64,000 bases of DNA. Source: Platanthera guangdongensis (Eukaryota; Streptophyta; Magnoliopsida; Asparagales; Orchidaceae). Every line of letters begins with the position of its first letter. The first letter of the stretch is position 1. Made by a program: the position numbers and the translations under genes. The notes under the pieces were generated by a model. The model saw only the letters and a list, made by a program, of their open reading frames with translations, was not told where the DNA came from and ran no database searches. The stretch spans positions 161,943,866-162,007,865 of the forward strand of contig CM077147.1 in the NCBI GenBank assembly GCA_039583875.1, given 5' to 3'. Positions 54,020 to 64,000 of the stretch are shown one piece after another.

Positions 54020-55470
54020 TGGACCCCGAGCAGATCCGCTGCCAGGCTCTCACCTAGCTGGCAGGGCCGGACGTCACTCGGTGTCATCCGTAGGCCTCGA
54101 GAAGATCCCGCTGTCAGGCTCTCACCTAGCTGGCAGGGCCGGAAGTCACTCGATGGCGGTTGTTTTGGACCCCGAGCAGATCCCGCTGCCAGGCTCTCAC
54201 CTAGCTGGCAGGGCCGGACATCACTCGGTGTCATCCGTAGGCCTCGAGAAGATCCCGCTGTCAGGCTCTCACCTAGCTGGCAGGGCCGAAGTCACTCGAT
54301 GGCGGTTGTTTTACCCGCTGGCAGCAGGCCGGACGTCACTCGGTGTCATCCGTAGCCTCGAGAAGATCCCGCTGTCAGGCTCTCACCTCGCTGGCAGGGC
54401 CGGAAGTCACTCGATGGCGGTTGTTTTGGACCCCGAGCAGATCCCGCTGCCAGGCTCTCACCTAGCTGGCAGGGCGGACGTCACTCGGTGTCATCCGTAG
54501 GCCTCGAGAAGATCCCGCTGTCAGGCTCTCACCTCGCTGGCAGGGCCGGAAGTCACTCGATGGCGGTTGTTTTGGACCCCGAGCAGATCCCGCTGCAGGC
54601 TCTCACCTAGCTGGCAGGGTCGGACGTCACTCGGTGTCATCCGTAGGCCTCGAGAAGATCCCGCTGTCAGGCTCTCACCTAGCTGGCAGGGCCGGAAGTC
54701 ACTCGATGGCAGTTGTTTTGGACCCCGAGCAGATCCCGCTGCCAGGCTCTCACCTAGCTGGCAGGGCCGGACGTCACTCGGTGTCATCCGTAGGCCTCGA
54801 GAAGATCCCGTTGTCAGGCTCTCACCTAGCTGGCAGGGCGGAAGTCACTCGATGGCGGTTGTTTTGGACCCCGAGCAGATCCCGCTGCCAGGCTCTCACC
54901 TAGCTGGCAGGGCCGGACGTCACTCGGTGTCATCCGTAGGCCTCGAGAAGATCCCGCTGTCAGGCTCTCACCTAGCTGGCAGGGCCGGAAGTCACTCGAT
55001 GGCGGTTGTTTTGGACCCCGAGCAGATCCCGCTGCCAGGCTCTCACCTAGCTGGCAGGGCCGGACGTCACTCGTGTCATCCGTAGGCCTCGAGAAGATCC
55101 CGCTGTCAGGCTCTCACCTAGCTGGCAGGGACGGAAGTCACTCGATGGCGGTTGTTTTGGACCCCGAGCAGATCCCGCTGCCAGGCTCTCACCTAGCTGG
55201 CAGGGCCGGACGTCACTCGGTGTCATCCGTAGGCCTCGAGAAGATCCCGCTGTCAGGCTCTCACCTAGCTGGCAGGGCCGGAAGTCACTCGATGGCGGTT
55301 GTTTTGGACCCCGAGCAGATCCCGCTGCCAGGCTCTCACCTAGCTGGCAGGTCCGGAAGTCACACGGTGTCATCCGTGGGCCTCGAGCAGATCCCGCTGT
55401 CAGGCTCTCACCTAGCTGGCAGGGCCGGAAGTCACTCGATGGCGGTAGTAGTGGACCCCGGGTAGACTCG
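54020..55470. repeat. 146-bp (2 x 73 bp) hairpin tandem array in element E
   Basis: About ten units at a 146-147 bp step (TTGGACCCCGAGCAGA at 54020, 54164, 54426, 54572, 54718, 54864, 55011, 55157, 55304, then a variant at 55451). Each unit is two 73-bp halves that alternate GTGTCATCCGTAGGCCTCGAG and GGCGGTTGTTTTGGACCCCGAG lead-ins. Every half contains CTGCCAG or CTGTCAG, the loop GCTCTCACCTAG, and CTGGCAG, a 7-bp-stem hairpin. One unit near 54300 is shortened. Frames through the array are artefacts. Confidence 0.93.
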
Positions 55471-55850
55471 CTGTCAGGCTCTCATTAGCTGGCAGGGCTG
55501 TAGGCACGCCTGGGGGGAAAGGGTTGGTTCTTGGAGAGTTTTTTGCAGGACCCCGAGTGACGCTCGGCCCCGGGTAGACTCGCTGTCAGGCTCCCACTAG
55601 CTGGCGGGGCTGAAGGCACACCTGGGGGGTAAGGGAGAGAGTTTGGAGTTTGGATATTTTGCAGGATCCCGAGTGATGCTCGGCCCCGTGTAGACTCGCT
55701 GTCAGGCTCTCACTAGCTGGCGGGGCTGAAGGCACACCTGGGGGGTAAGGGACCCCGAGTGCTGCTCGACCCCGGGTGGACTCGCTGTCAGGCTCTCACT
55801 AGCTGGCAGGGCTGTAGGCACACCTGGGGGGAAAGGACTAGCTCAGCGTG
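55450..55850. repeat. Longer diverged units following the hairpin array
   Basis: Four looser units with GACTCGCTGTCAGGCTCTCA, TAGCTGGCAGGGCTG and GCACACCTGGGGGG, about 80-120 bp each. They keep the same hairpin and so are likely founders or decayed members of the array. 55851-56124 is unique non-coding DNA up to the polypurine tract. Confidence 0.8.
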
Positions 55851-56124
55851 TACAAGAGGATACAGATGATACGGCTTTGTTGTTTCGCGATATCGCGAGA
55901 AATTATATACTCGTCGTAAGTAATGGTATAAGGACAATTCGATAGCAGTGAGCCAAAGGGTATCGAGCGATTCAAAAGGTCAGAAAGGTCGTGGAGAGAT
56001 CGATGCTCCAAGTGCAGATTTCAGTTTCTCTCAAACTCTTTTTTTTGGGTCGGCTCCCACTCGCCGGATACGTGGGTTGGATGATTCTTTCCGAGCTTGT
56101 GCCAAGCTCGAAAAGAGCGGGGAT

Positions 56125-58397
56125 TGTGTACAACCCCGTAGCCGGGCGAGTGGGACCCTCCCCAAAAATCAGCCTAGAGGCGCGTTGTGGGCGACGAGTC
56201 GGTGCGACCCCGCGCGGGTACTCGTGCGTGCGTGCGGAGGTTCTATGCGCATGGGTTCTTAATTTATATACAATATATATATGTATATATTATATGTTAT
56301 ATTATAATATATATAATAATATATTATGTATATATTATAGATTTGGATATAAAAAAAGGAAGAAGATAAAAAGGTGGGGGCTCGGGGCATGGGCTGGAGC
56401 AGAAAAAAGAAAGAAAGAAGAAGAAATAGGAGCCGGGGGGTTTAGGTTTTCAGGGAGCAGCAGCCGACGCGGCCCCGGCGCTTTCTCTCCCGTCGGCTTG
56501 AAGCAGGGCACAGCCGCCCCCTCCCCCTCTCTCTCTCTCTCTCTCTCGTCGGCTGGAGCGAAAGAAGATGGCCGCCCCTCCCCTTCCCCTTCTCTCCCGT
56601 CGCCGGCAAAGCGGGAGTCGGCCGCCCCTTTCCCTTCTCTCTCGTCGCCGGCAAGACAACGCCGCCGCCGCCCCCTCTATCTCTCTCCGGCCACCGCCCA
56701 AGCAAGGGCACGAATGAGGGGTTGTCTCCCCATGAGGTTCTCTCTCCTCTTTCCTATAATTTTGCAGTGGGCTTTCACTGGTTCAAACCTCGCAGTAGCT
56801 CCTGCGGCCGACTATGAGGGAGCTCGGTATGATTATTTTTGCACATACTGAGTGCAAGCAGCAACCGGAGGCTCCATTATACAACGGTGGAGTTATAAAG
56901 AACGACGAACCTGGTTTTCACGAAGCTGAATCAGGGAGCTGGTCTCCGTCTTTTTGTGCTGGTTAAACTCACCGCGGTGATCAGATACAGCTTCTCTTGC
57001 TGGGTGAAAATCAGAAGAGGAGCAACAGACTCTGCTCTTGTGAAGGCAAGACTAAGCACGAGTGATGGCGGTCGCCGCTCGGAGGAGGTACCCGAGCCCC
57101 GCATCCCTCTATTTTTCCCGGCCGGGAGCAGCACACCTCGACCTTCCCCGAGGTGGAAACAAGCTCGGCCTGGAGCGAGGCTCGGCCTGGAGCGAGGCTC
57201 GGCCTGGAGCGAGGCTCGGCCTGGAGCGAGGCTCGGCCTGGAGCGAGGCTCGGCCTGGAGCGAGGCTCGGCCTGGAGCGAGGCTCGGCCTGGAGTGGAGA
57301 TCGAACGCCGACGCGACCGCATGCAGTAGGATCGACTCGGAGCTCCTCTCCCGTCCCCGCCGCCAAACACGCGACAAGGGTAACGATGTTTCAACTTGGG
57401 CATGTGAAGCCTTCAGTTTACATATTTGCACGGAAGCCCCTCTCCACCAACGGGTGGGGGAAGGGAGCTCCCCGACGGGTTGACGTGTACGTCCCGCAGT
57501 TAATTGCATTAGTGCCCGAAGCGTGGAGTACGGGTTTAGGCATGCTGTGTGAAGCCCATCCGGATGTGTGAGCCGGATGGTGATGTTCTGGGGTTCCCGA
57601 GAGACTCCGAGGAAGTTGTTTATTTAGCCGCTTGCAGGGAATGCGCGCACAAGCCCCAAAAGGGGGTGTGCGCAATATGTTTGGTCCGCTTCCGTTAGCC
57701 GACCGATGACTAGTTGGCCGCCGCTCGTCGAGACGTTGGCGTACAGGTGTTGCAGTACCAGGCGGGGAGTAGCGGGCTTAAGCCCAAACTTGTGCTGGCC
57801 CTCGAAGGCCTTTTGTTTATATTTCCGGCTTGCGAGCCGAGTATGGAATTTATATTCCTGTAATATTTTTTTAATATCTGTGATGCTCTGTGGATATGCG
57901 GTTTACTCCTGTCTTGGGCGAGCGGCGTGTTCGTGAACCGCTCCGCCCATGTGGGCCCCGAGGTATAGATGCCGGGAAGCCCCTGATGGCCCGTTGCCAT
58001 CCTTTCAGAGTAGCGGAGTTCCGCTATTGGCGGCCCAATTGGGGCTGCGTAGAGTAGGGCTGCTGGGCGGTTTGGCGCCAATAGTAAGACAGGCGGGGAG
58101 CATTTTGTATAGACCCGAGGTGGCACCTCTAGTTTGGGAGTGGATCTCGAGATCCTCCTTGGATGTTCCGGTCGGCCAAGAGAGCCCTCCGAAGGTGCCT
58201 TAGCTCAGCCCTTGGCTGGGGAGGGGAAGAGTTAGTTAGTCTTCCGGGTATGCGGCGGGTCCTCCACGCTGAGACCTTGGGTCTGTCCCTTGTGTTCCTA
58301 GTCTTGTGCCTAGATCGTTTGCTTGAGGGTAGTAGGTGCGCGTCACCCCTTCCCCAAGGGTCGAACTCCACGTGAGACCGATTTTTCGGTTTCAACA
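56125..58397 (+). repeat. 3' LTR of element E
   Basis: The LTR is 2273 bp. It differs from the left copy mainly by one-base gains and losses in homopolymers (for example in the A/G run near 56370 versus 50920) and by one 17-bp repeat variant. Starts TGTGTACAACCCC after the polypurine tract and ends TTTCAACA. Confidence 0.88.
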
Positions 58398-59770
58398 CCA
58401 TGATAATGATCAACTACTCACAAAACTTAAGAAACACCTACAGAAGTTTTCTTTCGGGTCAGGGTGAACCTAGATATCTCGGCCAGTCTATCGTTGATGT
58501 TCCATTTATAATTATGCCCGGAGTGCGGATGAGGAATCGTGTGTATGAAAATCCCTAATTATATCCTCGAACTTCCACTATAACCGGGCGGTGACTGTAA
58601 TAGTTTCCCAAAATTTCTTGCACTTAATCTTCATCCGACGACGGACCTCACCGTGCATCACAAAATCCATGACACCCTTCTTCACTCCAGGGAGATACAC
58701 GTTCCGAGATACACCAAAGTTCCGATGATTAAATTTCTCGCTTATACGGGTAGACAACGACTCTATAAATCTCCACTTCGCAATCAGATTCTTATCCCTA
58801 CGAATACTCCAGAGTAGCACCGAATTTGGTTTACATCCATTTCACTATATTCACGACGCAAACTTTTCTAGATGAGATCTAAGGGAAACCCAAGTCAGTA
58901 ACTAATTTGCCCAATAAACAAAAGACACGCCCCAATAAACAAAGATAAGCCTCTACCTGCCTTGGGCTGAGTATCTTTGATATTACCATGTTATATGCGT
59001 CCTAGCTGGGTGCACAATCCCTAGGGCATCAATCTTTGACTTGGGGTTCCAACATGAATCTGCTGATATACTCCATATTTTAAACCTTCTGAGTCATATT
59101 TACGACAATCTTATCTGGGTCAAAATGTTCCCAATCCCAACTAGGTCTCTTCCGAACTGAATTCCTATCCGACCTTCGGTGTTTGTCGTGATGGTGGTCT
59201 CCAAGTAATCTTGTTACTGGTATGAGGGTTGAGACTATATGTCTTCTACCATTCTGCTAATGGATTATTGGTCTCAATTCTCCTTAAAGCAGTCCTTCCG
59301 GTTTGAGTAATACTTGATAGGGACTGTAGGGCTACCTGAGTTTATGGCTTAGGTAGCCATTCTCGTACTATAGTCCTCCTTTATTCTCTTTAGGTATCTC
59401 CATAGCTTAACCAAGTTCATACCCAAAGTATATTTCAAACTAGGGCATGCTATAAGTTATCATGGTTAGTCATGTCTCCTAGTGGGTTGAGTCTAACTCA
59501 TTGACTAAAGAATTATAAGATGAGACCTTCGCAGCCTAAAGTGCTCCCTGCTAGGGTCAGGGTTTGCCGCAGGCTACAAAGAAGGATTCCAATTGTTAGA
59601 TAGCATACAAATGGAAAGAATGGACAAGATACAGTGGACTTTTAAATGTGATTTCCCTTATGGGCACACCACTGCTTCTGCTGCTTAGTTTGTCCCCAAA
59701 CTAAACTCGTGCAGGGGTGACCAGGGTTGTGGACTGCTACTTTTCGATCGAGGTCTCCTCTGATACCACT
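58398..59770 (-). pseudogene. Interior of element F next to its 5' LTR, decayed pol-3'-like text
   Basis: Starts with the second copy of the 26-bp repeat flanking E (58398-58423). On the - strand, about 59220-59100 matches the TTEGPVDSHRSVRLEPVRI stretch of the integrase tail of F (50180-50070) at both DNA and peptide level. CCCAATAAACAAA and AAGATAAGCCTCTA phrases at 58908-58963 match 49840-49890. So a second, much older pol-3'-end lies where gag should be. An 80-codon frame at 58820-58578 has no recognised domain. The 59420-59750 leader is non-coding. Confidence 0.55.
59752..59768 (-). promoter_or_regulatory. Primer binding site of element F
   Basis: Element strand TGGTATCAGAGGAGACC, two bases inside the 5' LTR; initiator-Met tRNA type. 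Confidence 0.85.
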
Positions 59771-62700
59771 TGTAAGACCCCCTTTTTTTTTTCTTTTTCG
59801 ACACCGTGGTCTTAGGCCCAGAACCGTCGTTTTGCGGTGACTCCTTCACGCCCTAAAGGGTCATCACCACAAAGCGCCGATTCTGCCGGCCAATTCGATC
59901 CTCCGACCTGTGGGTTATGGGCCCAGGTTAGAACATGAAGTACCATTTTCAGACAAGATAATAATCCACTAAATTTATGATAATTACAAAATGCCTAATC
60001 AACTCTAAATCCTAAGTCTTCCAATTTTTCAGCAGGGTTTAGGCCTTTAAATTTAATTTCAAAAATGCCCCATAAAAAGTCATTTAAAAGATTCTATAGT
60101 ACTAACACCTCCAAAAATTCAGAGAAAATTCAGGATGACTGTGATGGCTATAAGTACCCTAGAAAAAGTTTCATATTTATCATTTGGAAATAAGGCTATA
60201 TTTGATTTTCTTATGAACTCTCTAATTTAAGGGTTAATGAGCAAAGTATGCTAATCAGTCATCAAATATTTCCACAAAACTTTCCATATGATAACATTGA
60301 GCTAAAAACACTATGCAGGAAGTTTCATGATTTTTCAGTAAGTAATGACCTCTGACAAGAATTATTAATATGTAATCAAAATAAAGCACTTGTGAAGTAG
60401 ATGCCCTAAATAGATATCCAAAAATTCTAACAAAATTCATACAAGATTATTATAGCCTAAAACTGACTCTGCCCCTGTTTCATACCCTCTCTATGGGCAG
60501 TGAGACCACAATAGCCAAAATATTAATTAGGGCATTACTATTGATTACAAATGAAGTGCTATAAATATTGTCCAAAATTCCTCAAGTAAATTATCAGAGG
60601 CTCAAAATACCCTAATCCCCTCACTACCCAAATTTGGTTAAGTTTCAAGATGTTTAGCTAACCTAAACCTACACTACAAGTTTTAGGACCTAAGCTAGGG
60701 TTAGGGTTTTGGGGCCCCTATCCTTTCAAAATTAGCTAATATTTTTAACAGAGAGTTCTATATATCCTAGGAACCTCCTTGCAAAATTTGGTGTTCATCC
60801 AAGGTGTTTAGGACTCATGCCCTTCACAAGGCCAAAGGGTCCCTCCTTATGGTTTGACCTAGGAACTTAGGGCAAATCTATTCCTCTCTATCCCATATTC
60901 CATGGGGAGGTGATAAGTGCCATAGCAAGTCAGTGACCCAAATTTCAGCCTCTGTTGAGGTGATTTGGTCACTCAAAATCAAAAGTGCACCTTTTGACCA
61001 AAATGCGCTTTTTAAGGTATAGTTAGGGTTGAGTCAAAACCTATTCAAAACACATCCAAATAAAATGATATTTTATACAGATACCTAAAATGAACTCAGG
61101 GACCACTCACCAAAATTTGGGAGGGTTTGGAGATGTTTAGGACACCTATGTAATTTATTTATGGATTATTAAATTTTTATAAAAACTATAGAAATAGTTT
61201 CTCCAAAAATTCCCATTTTTTGGACAGGCCCTAGGTATAGATAAGAATGATCCTCTGTACAAATTTCAGCCAATTTGGACAAGGGATGAAGGGTGGGCAT
61301 CCATTTGAATCTCAGGTCAGCCCTAGGTACAGGTCCCACCAAAATGGGTGCCCTAGTCCAACCACAGGGCCAAATTGGTCCAAATCAATTTTGTATTACA
61401 GTAGACCCATAGGGCTACAACTTTCATATTGAACGTTGTCCCACCAGGTGGGCCTAAGTAATTTTAATAATTAATGCAAAACAGCCCAGAAAACAGGACA
61501 GAAAATTCAGAAATCAAAATTAAATAAAAGAAATGATGATGCACGAATCTTAAAGCAAATCGTGGGGCTCCTGGTCATCTTCTTCCTCCAGCCAAGGGCC
61601 ATGATTGGCCGAACCTGGAGCTTATTCCAAGTGCATTTCCCGGCCACACGGCCACCTCCTTGGCCGGCCACCACCGCCACCACCTTCATTGAGGTGGGGG
61701 CTATCGCCGGGCAGCGGCACGGCCGCCGGAGGGGTGGTTTCCGGCGAACCCGACCACCATTTTTTTTTTTGGAAAAACCATGAAAATGAAAACTTGGATC
61801 GGCTCAATTGAGTACGATTCTTGTCCTAAACGATTCCTAAGATCTACCCACGGAAGGAGTAGAGGAGGATCTTTAACCGAGCTTGTCGTCGAGTGTGGTG
61901 GCGGTGCGCCATGGCCGGTGGTGGAGCTTTCCGAAGCTTGCAACTTCACTACCAAACCGCCCGGTTTCTTTAGGTGAAGGGTGGAAACGATACCTCTTGG
62001 CCCAGGGAAGCTTTTAAAAGCATCAAATGGGTTGGAGGAGAGGGAGGGTCATGGCTTCAAATCCATTAATGGTCATGAATTGGAATTTCGGTTTTGGAGA
62101 AAACTCATGGAAATTCACCTCCCCTTTGTCCCAATTCATTTGGAAACTCCTCAAAACTGATAGGGGAGATGAATACTAATTAATTGGTGAAGAATGGAGG
62201 GGTGATTCACCTTCCCCACCATGAATGACCTTCTCTTTCTCTTTCTCTCTCTTCCCTATTGGAGGAATTGATTTCAGCCACCTTGAATGGCTGGCCATGG
62301 CTATTAAACTCCTTAAAACTGATGAGGGGGAATGTATTCAGCCTTTGGAATCAATTGGAGAGGCCCTTGATCTCCCTTGGCCATGAATGGCCTCTTTTCT
62401 CACTTTCTCTCTCCTCCATTAAAGAGAAAAGTGGAGCTTTCTCTCTCCTACTCACCATGGCCGAATTTTAATCTCTCCTCCAGCCTATTGGCAGCCCACT
62501 AACTCATATTAATAATAAAATGAGGTTAGCCCAAGTGGGGGAAATGGGTTTGAGCTTGGGTTAGCCCATTTAGGCTAATTTGACCTAACACTAGAATAGA
62601 GTTGACCTTGGTCAACATGATCATTTGAGTTAACCCAAATGGGTCCTTGGTGTCCCATTTGACTCCCTTGAGGTCTAGGAAGACTTGCGTAGGGTTGGTT

Positions 62701-63354
62701 GGGCATCTTGGGGGTCACATGTCCCTTGGTAAGGGCACTTTGACCATTTTAGGGCTAGAGTTGACTTGGGTCAACATGACCAATTGAGTTGACCACTATG
62801 GGTCCTGGGTGACCCATTGACTTCCCTTAGGGTCCAGGTAGGGTTATGTAGGGTTACCCTGTACTTTGGAGGTCACATACCCTTAGTAAGGGTACTTTGA
62901 CCAGGTTAGGGCTTGAGTTGACTTGGGTCAACCTGGCCTCTGGGGCTGACCCCAATGTGTCCTTAGTGACCATTAGATCTCACTTTAGGGTTAGGAGGGC
63001 ATAGGAGGGGTCCTTTAGTTAGGAGTAGGTCAGTTGGCCCTAAGTAGGCTAGTTTGACCCCTTTTAGGGCTAGGGTTGACCTTGGTCAACTGGGCCTCTT
63101 GGGTTGACCCTAATGGGTCCTTTTGGCTCTAATGGGTCTCCCAGGTATTAGGGGTGTTGTGGTAGGGTCTTGGGGTTAAGGTGAAGCCCCATTGTCATTC
63201 TAAACCATTGTTCAAAATTCTACTATTTGCAGACCATGGTGATCCTCACCTTGGCCTCCTATCTCTTGGCCCATTTCTGGCTTCCTAGGGTTTGTCATGA
63301 CCTAGTCATGGCCAAAACCACTCTTAGGGGTCTAGTTGGAAATGGGATGTTACA
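59771..63354 (-). repeat. 5' LTR of element F
   Basis: The LTR is 3584 bp, paired with 46058-49649, with few substitutions and some one-base indels. Its U3, holding the second 160-bp repeat array (62600-63150), would drive transcription toward lower coordinates. Confidence 0.93.
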
Positions 63355-63359
63355 CTTAG

Positions 63360-63608
63360 CCCCTTCGGCTGGTGCGTCGGGGGCAACTACTAGTCGAGTC
63401 CCAAGAGCTTGCTACAACTGCAGGAAGATGGGGCATTTTGCTCGTGAGTGTTGGAGCGGACGTTCAAAGTCCGAGAGGAAGCCTGGAGCGACTTATGAGG
63501 AGAAAGGGAAGGCGGTGGAGTCAACCGCGTCCCACCATGCTCCAGCCCAGCTTAGAGTCTATAACCTTGGCTTGCAAGAGGCCATAAAGCAAGCGGACGT
63601 GGTGACAG
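63360..63608 (+). pseudogene. Gag of element D, C-terminal part with zinc knuckle
   Basis: Resumes in frame after the right CTTAG copy. It carries the nucleocapsid knuckle C-Y-N-C-R-K-M-G-H-F-A-R-E-C (about 63413-63452) and a GATYEEKGKAV linker typical of Tekay/Del gag. The frame reaches a TAA at 63617-63619 only if the proposed intron is retained. Separated from the N-terminal part (45205-46057) by the whole of element F. Confidence 0.82.
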
Positions 63609-63685
63609 GTATGAGTTAAATTACAATGGTTTAACTTTTATAGTTGTTACCTTCGTATTTGTTAGCTTACTTTTGTTGGTGCTAG
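63609..63685 (+). other. Candidate 77-bp intron between gag and protease of D
   Basis: Starts GTATGAG and ends TTGGTGCTAG, with a T-rich interior, so it fits the plant GT-AG rule. Removing it joins VVT-G with the FVLIFEFPARALFDTGAS protease text in one frame (phase 1). Leaving it in gives a stop three codons after the junction. Confidence 0.6.
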
Positions 63686-64000
63686 GATTTGTGTTGATCT
63701 TTGAGTTTCCGGCGAGAGCCCTGTTTGATACGGGAGCATCGCATTCATTTTTGTCCGAAAAATTCATATCACACATCGGAGTTCCATCCTCGATGGCAAA
63801 AGACAAGTTGGATGTGTTGTTGCCCAATGGGTGCTCAATGCGCGCAGATAGGATCTGCGTAGTGAAGATTCGAATTGGAGACCAGGAGTTTGATTTGCGA
63901 GCGTCACTTGTGCCGTTAGCGGAGTACGACGTAATCTTCGGTATGGATTGGCTCTCGGAGCAGGGTGCATGCATTGATTGCAACCGTAAGGAAGTTAAGT
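63686..64000 (+). CDS. Aspartic protease of gypsy element D, partial
   Basis: An open frame to the window end with the catalytic ALFDTGASHSFLS, the flap-region text VKIRIGDQEFDLRASLV and the closing IFGMDWLS block, where I-F-G-M-D stands for the usual I-L-G-M-D. This is the retroviral-type protease at the start of pol in Tekay/Del chromoviruses. It has no stop within the visible part. No own start codon is apparent, as expected for a polyprotein segment. Confidence 0.85.

Larger units (their letters stand above)
50687..58397 (+). mobile_element. Coding-free LTR element E (LARD-like), nested in F
   Basis: LTRs: left about 50683-52945, right 56125-58397 (2273 bp, TGTGTACAACCCC...TTTCAACA). The left LTR lacks the first seven bases of the right one. 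Interior 52946-56124 has no protein domain and is mostly tandem repeats. A tRNA-primer-like TTTTGGTGCGGTGAGCG follows the left LTR, and AAAAGAGCGGGGAT precedes the right LTR as polypurine tract. The element lies in element F and is flanked by a 26-bp direct repeat rather than a normal 5-bp duplication. Non-autonomous; lineage uncertain, with the primer site like Tat-type gypsy but LTR parts like element D. Confidence 0.82.
46058..63354 (-). mobile_element. Tekay/Del-like chromovirus derivative F, hosting element E
   Basis: LTRs 46058-49649 (3592 bp) and 59771-63354 (3584 bp) are about 99% identical by eye and flanked by perfect CTTAG duplications (46053-46057, 63355-63359). The primer site is beside the right LTR, so the element is on the - strand. 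Its own interior, without element E, is only about 2.1 kb: a pol 3' end with chromodomain (50520-49930) and a second decayed pol-3'-end-like stretch (about 59400-58840). gag, protease, RT and most of integrase are absent, so it is non-autonomous. Inserted into gag of element D. Confidence 0.93.
42949..64000 (+). mobile_element. Ty3/gypsy element D, 5' part, hosting element F
   Basis: 5' LTR 42949-44938 starts TGTAACGCCCC and ends GGGGGTGTTACA. Primer site, gag, zinc knuckle and protease follow in order, but gag is split at 46057/63355 by element F. Removing F and one CTTAG copy restores the gag frame exactly. The rest of pol and the 3' LTR lie beyond 64000. The gag and LTR style suggest a Tekay/Del-type chromovirus. 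The left target duplication would be AGTGG (42944-42948); the right one is outside the window. Confidence 0.88.

Noticed and set aside
54081..55465. Repeat protein reading SHLAGRAGSHSMAVVLDPEQ
   Set aside because: Product of the 146-bp tandem array; single-base changes shift the frame unit by unit, so no coding constraint is visible.
54020..55470. CRISPR-like array of hairpin repeats
   Set aside because: Units are contiguous tandem repeats without unique spacers, in a plant retrotransposon; no cas genes.

Overview
The window is intergenic DNA from a large, repeat-rich flowering-plant genome. It is almost wholly built of nested LTR retrotransposons of the plant Ty1/copia and Ty3/gypsy lineages, with small foldback elements and one stranded exon of a plant cellulose-synthase-like (Csl) gene. 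I see no intact host gene, no rRNA or tRNA gene, no CRISPR array and nothing bacterial. The exact species cannot be told from the sequence.

Left nest (1-34112). A degenerate + strand Ty3/gypsy element (G1; pieces at 1-1690, 23371-23934 and 31069-32813, 3' LTR 32814-34112) was hit twice. Element A (1691-23370, - strand, target duplication ACCTA) is a Sirevirus-type copia element with gag, pol and an extra ORF in the envelope-like position. Element B (7952-16560, - strand, duplication TTTGG) sits in the reverse-transcriptase gene of A. B is a related but non-autonomous Sirevirus that keeps a gag-like ORF and a 767-codon envelope-position ORF and has no pol. A chromodomain gypsy element (23935-31068, + strand, duplication CATCG/CATCA) inserted separately into G1; its pol frame ends inside its own 3' LTR.

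Middle (34113-38631). AT-rich DNA with two copies of a palindromic foldback element, microsatellites, a 468-bp Mutator-like MITE with a perfect 9-bp target duplication, and a 555-bp Csl exon with splice sites on both sides but no partner exons.

Right nest (38632-64000). A decayed copia element (C, - strand) is cut by a gypsy element (D, + strand, 5' LTR 42949-44938). The gag gene of D is split by a Tekay/Del-like chromovirus derivative (F, 46058-63354, - strand, duplication CTTAG), which in turn carries a coding-free LTR element (E, about 50687-58397, + strand) with a large array of hairpin-forming tandem repeats. D resumes at 63355 with its zinc knuckle, a likely 77-bp intron and a protease, and runs off the window.

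The points most worth following are: the Sirevirus envelope-position protein shared by A and B; element-specific palindrome families in the LTRs that recur just upstream of that ORF; the pol-less but ORF-bearing element B; the gag-protease intron of D; and the 26-bp direct repeat and mosaic LTR of E. By-eye LTR comparison gives A as most diverged, then the chromovirus (about 38 differences in 1067 bp), then B (about 30 in 1640 bp).
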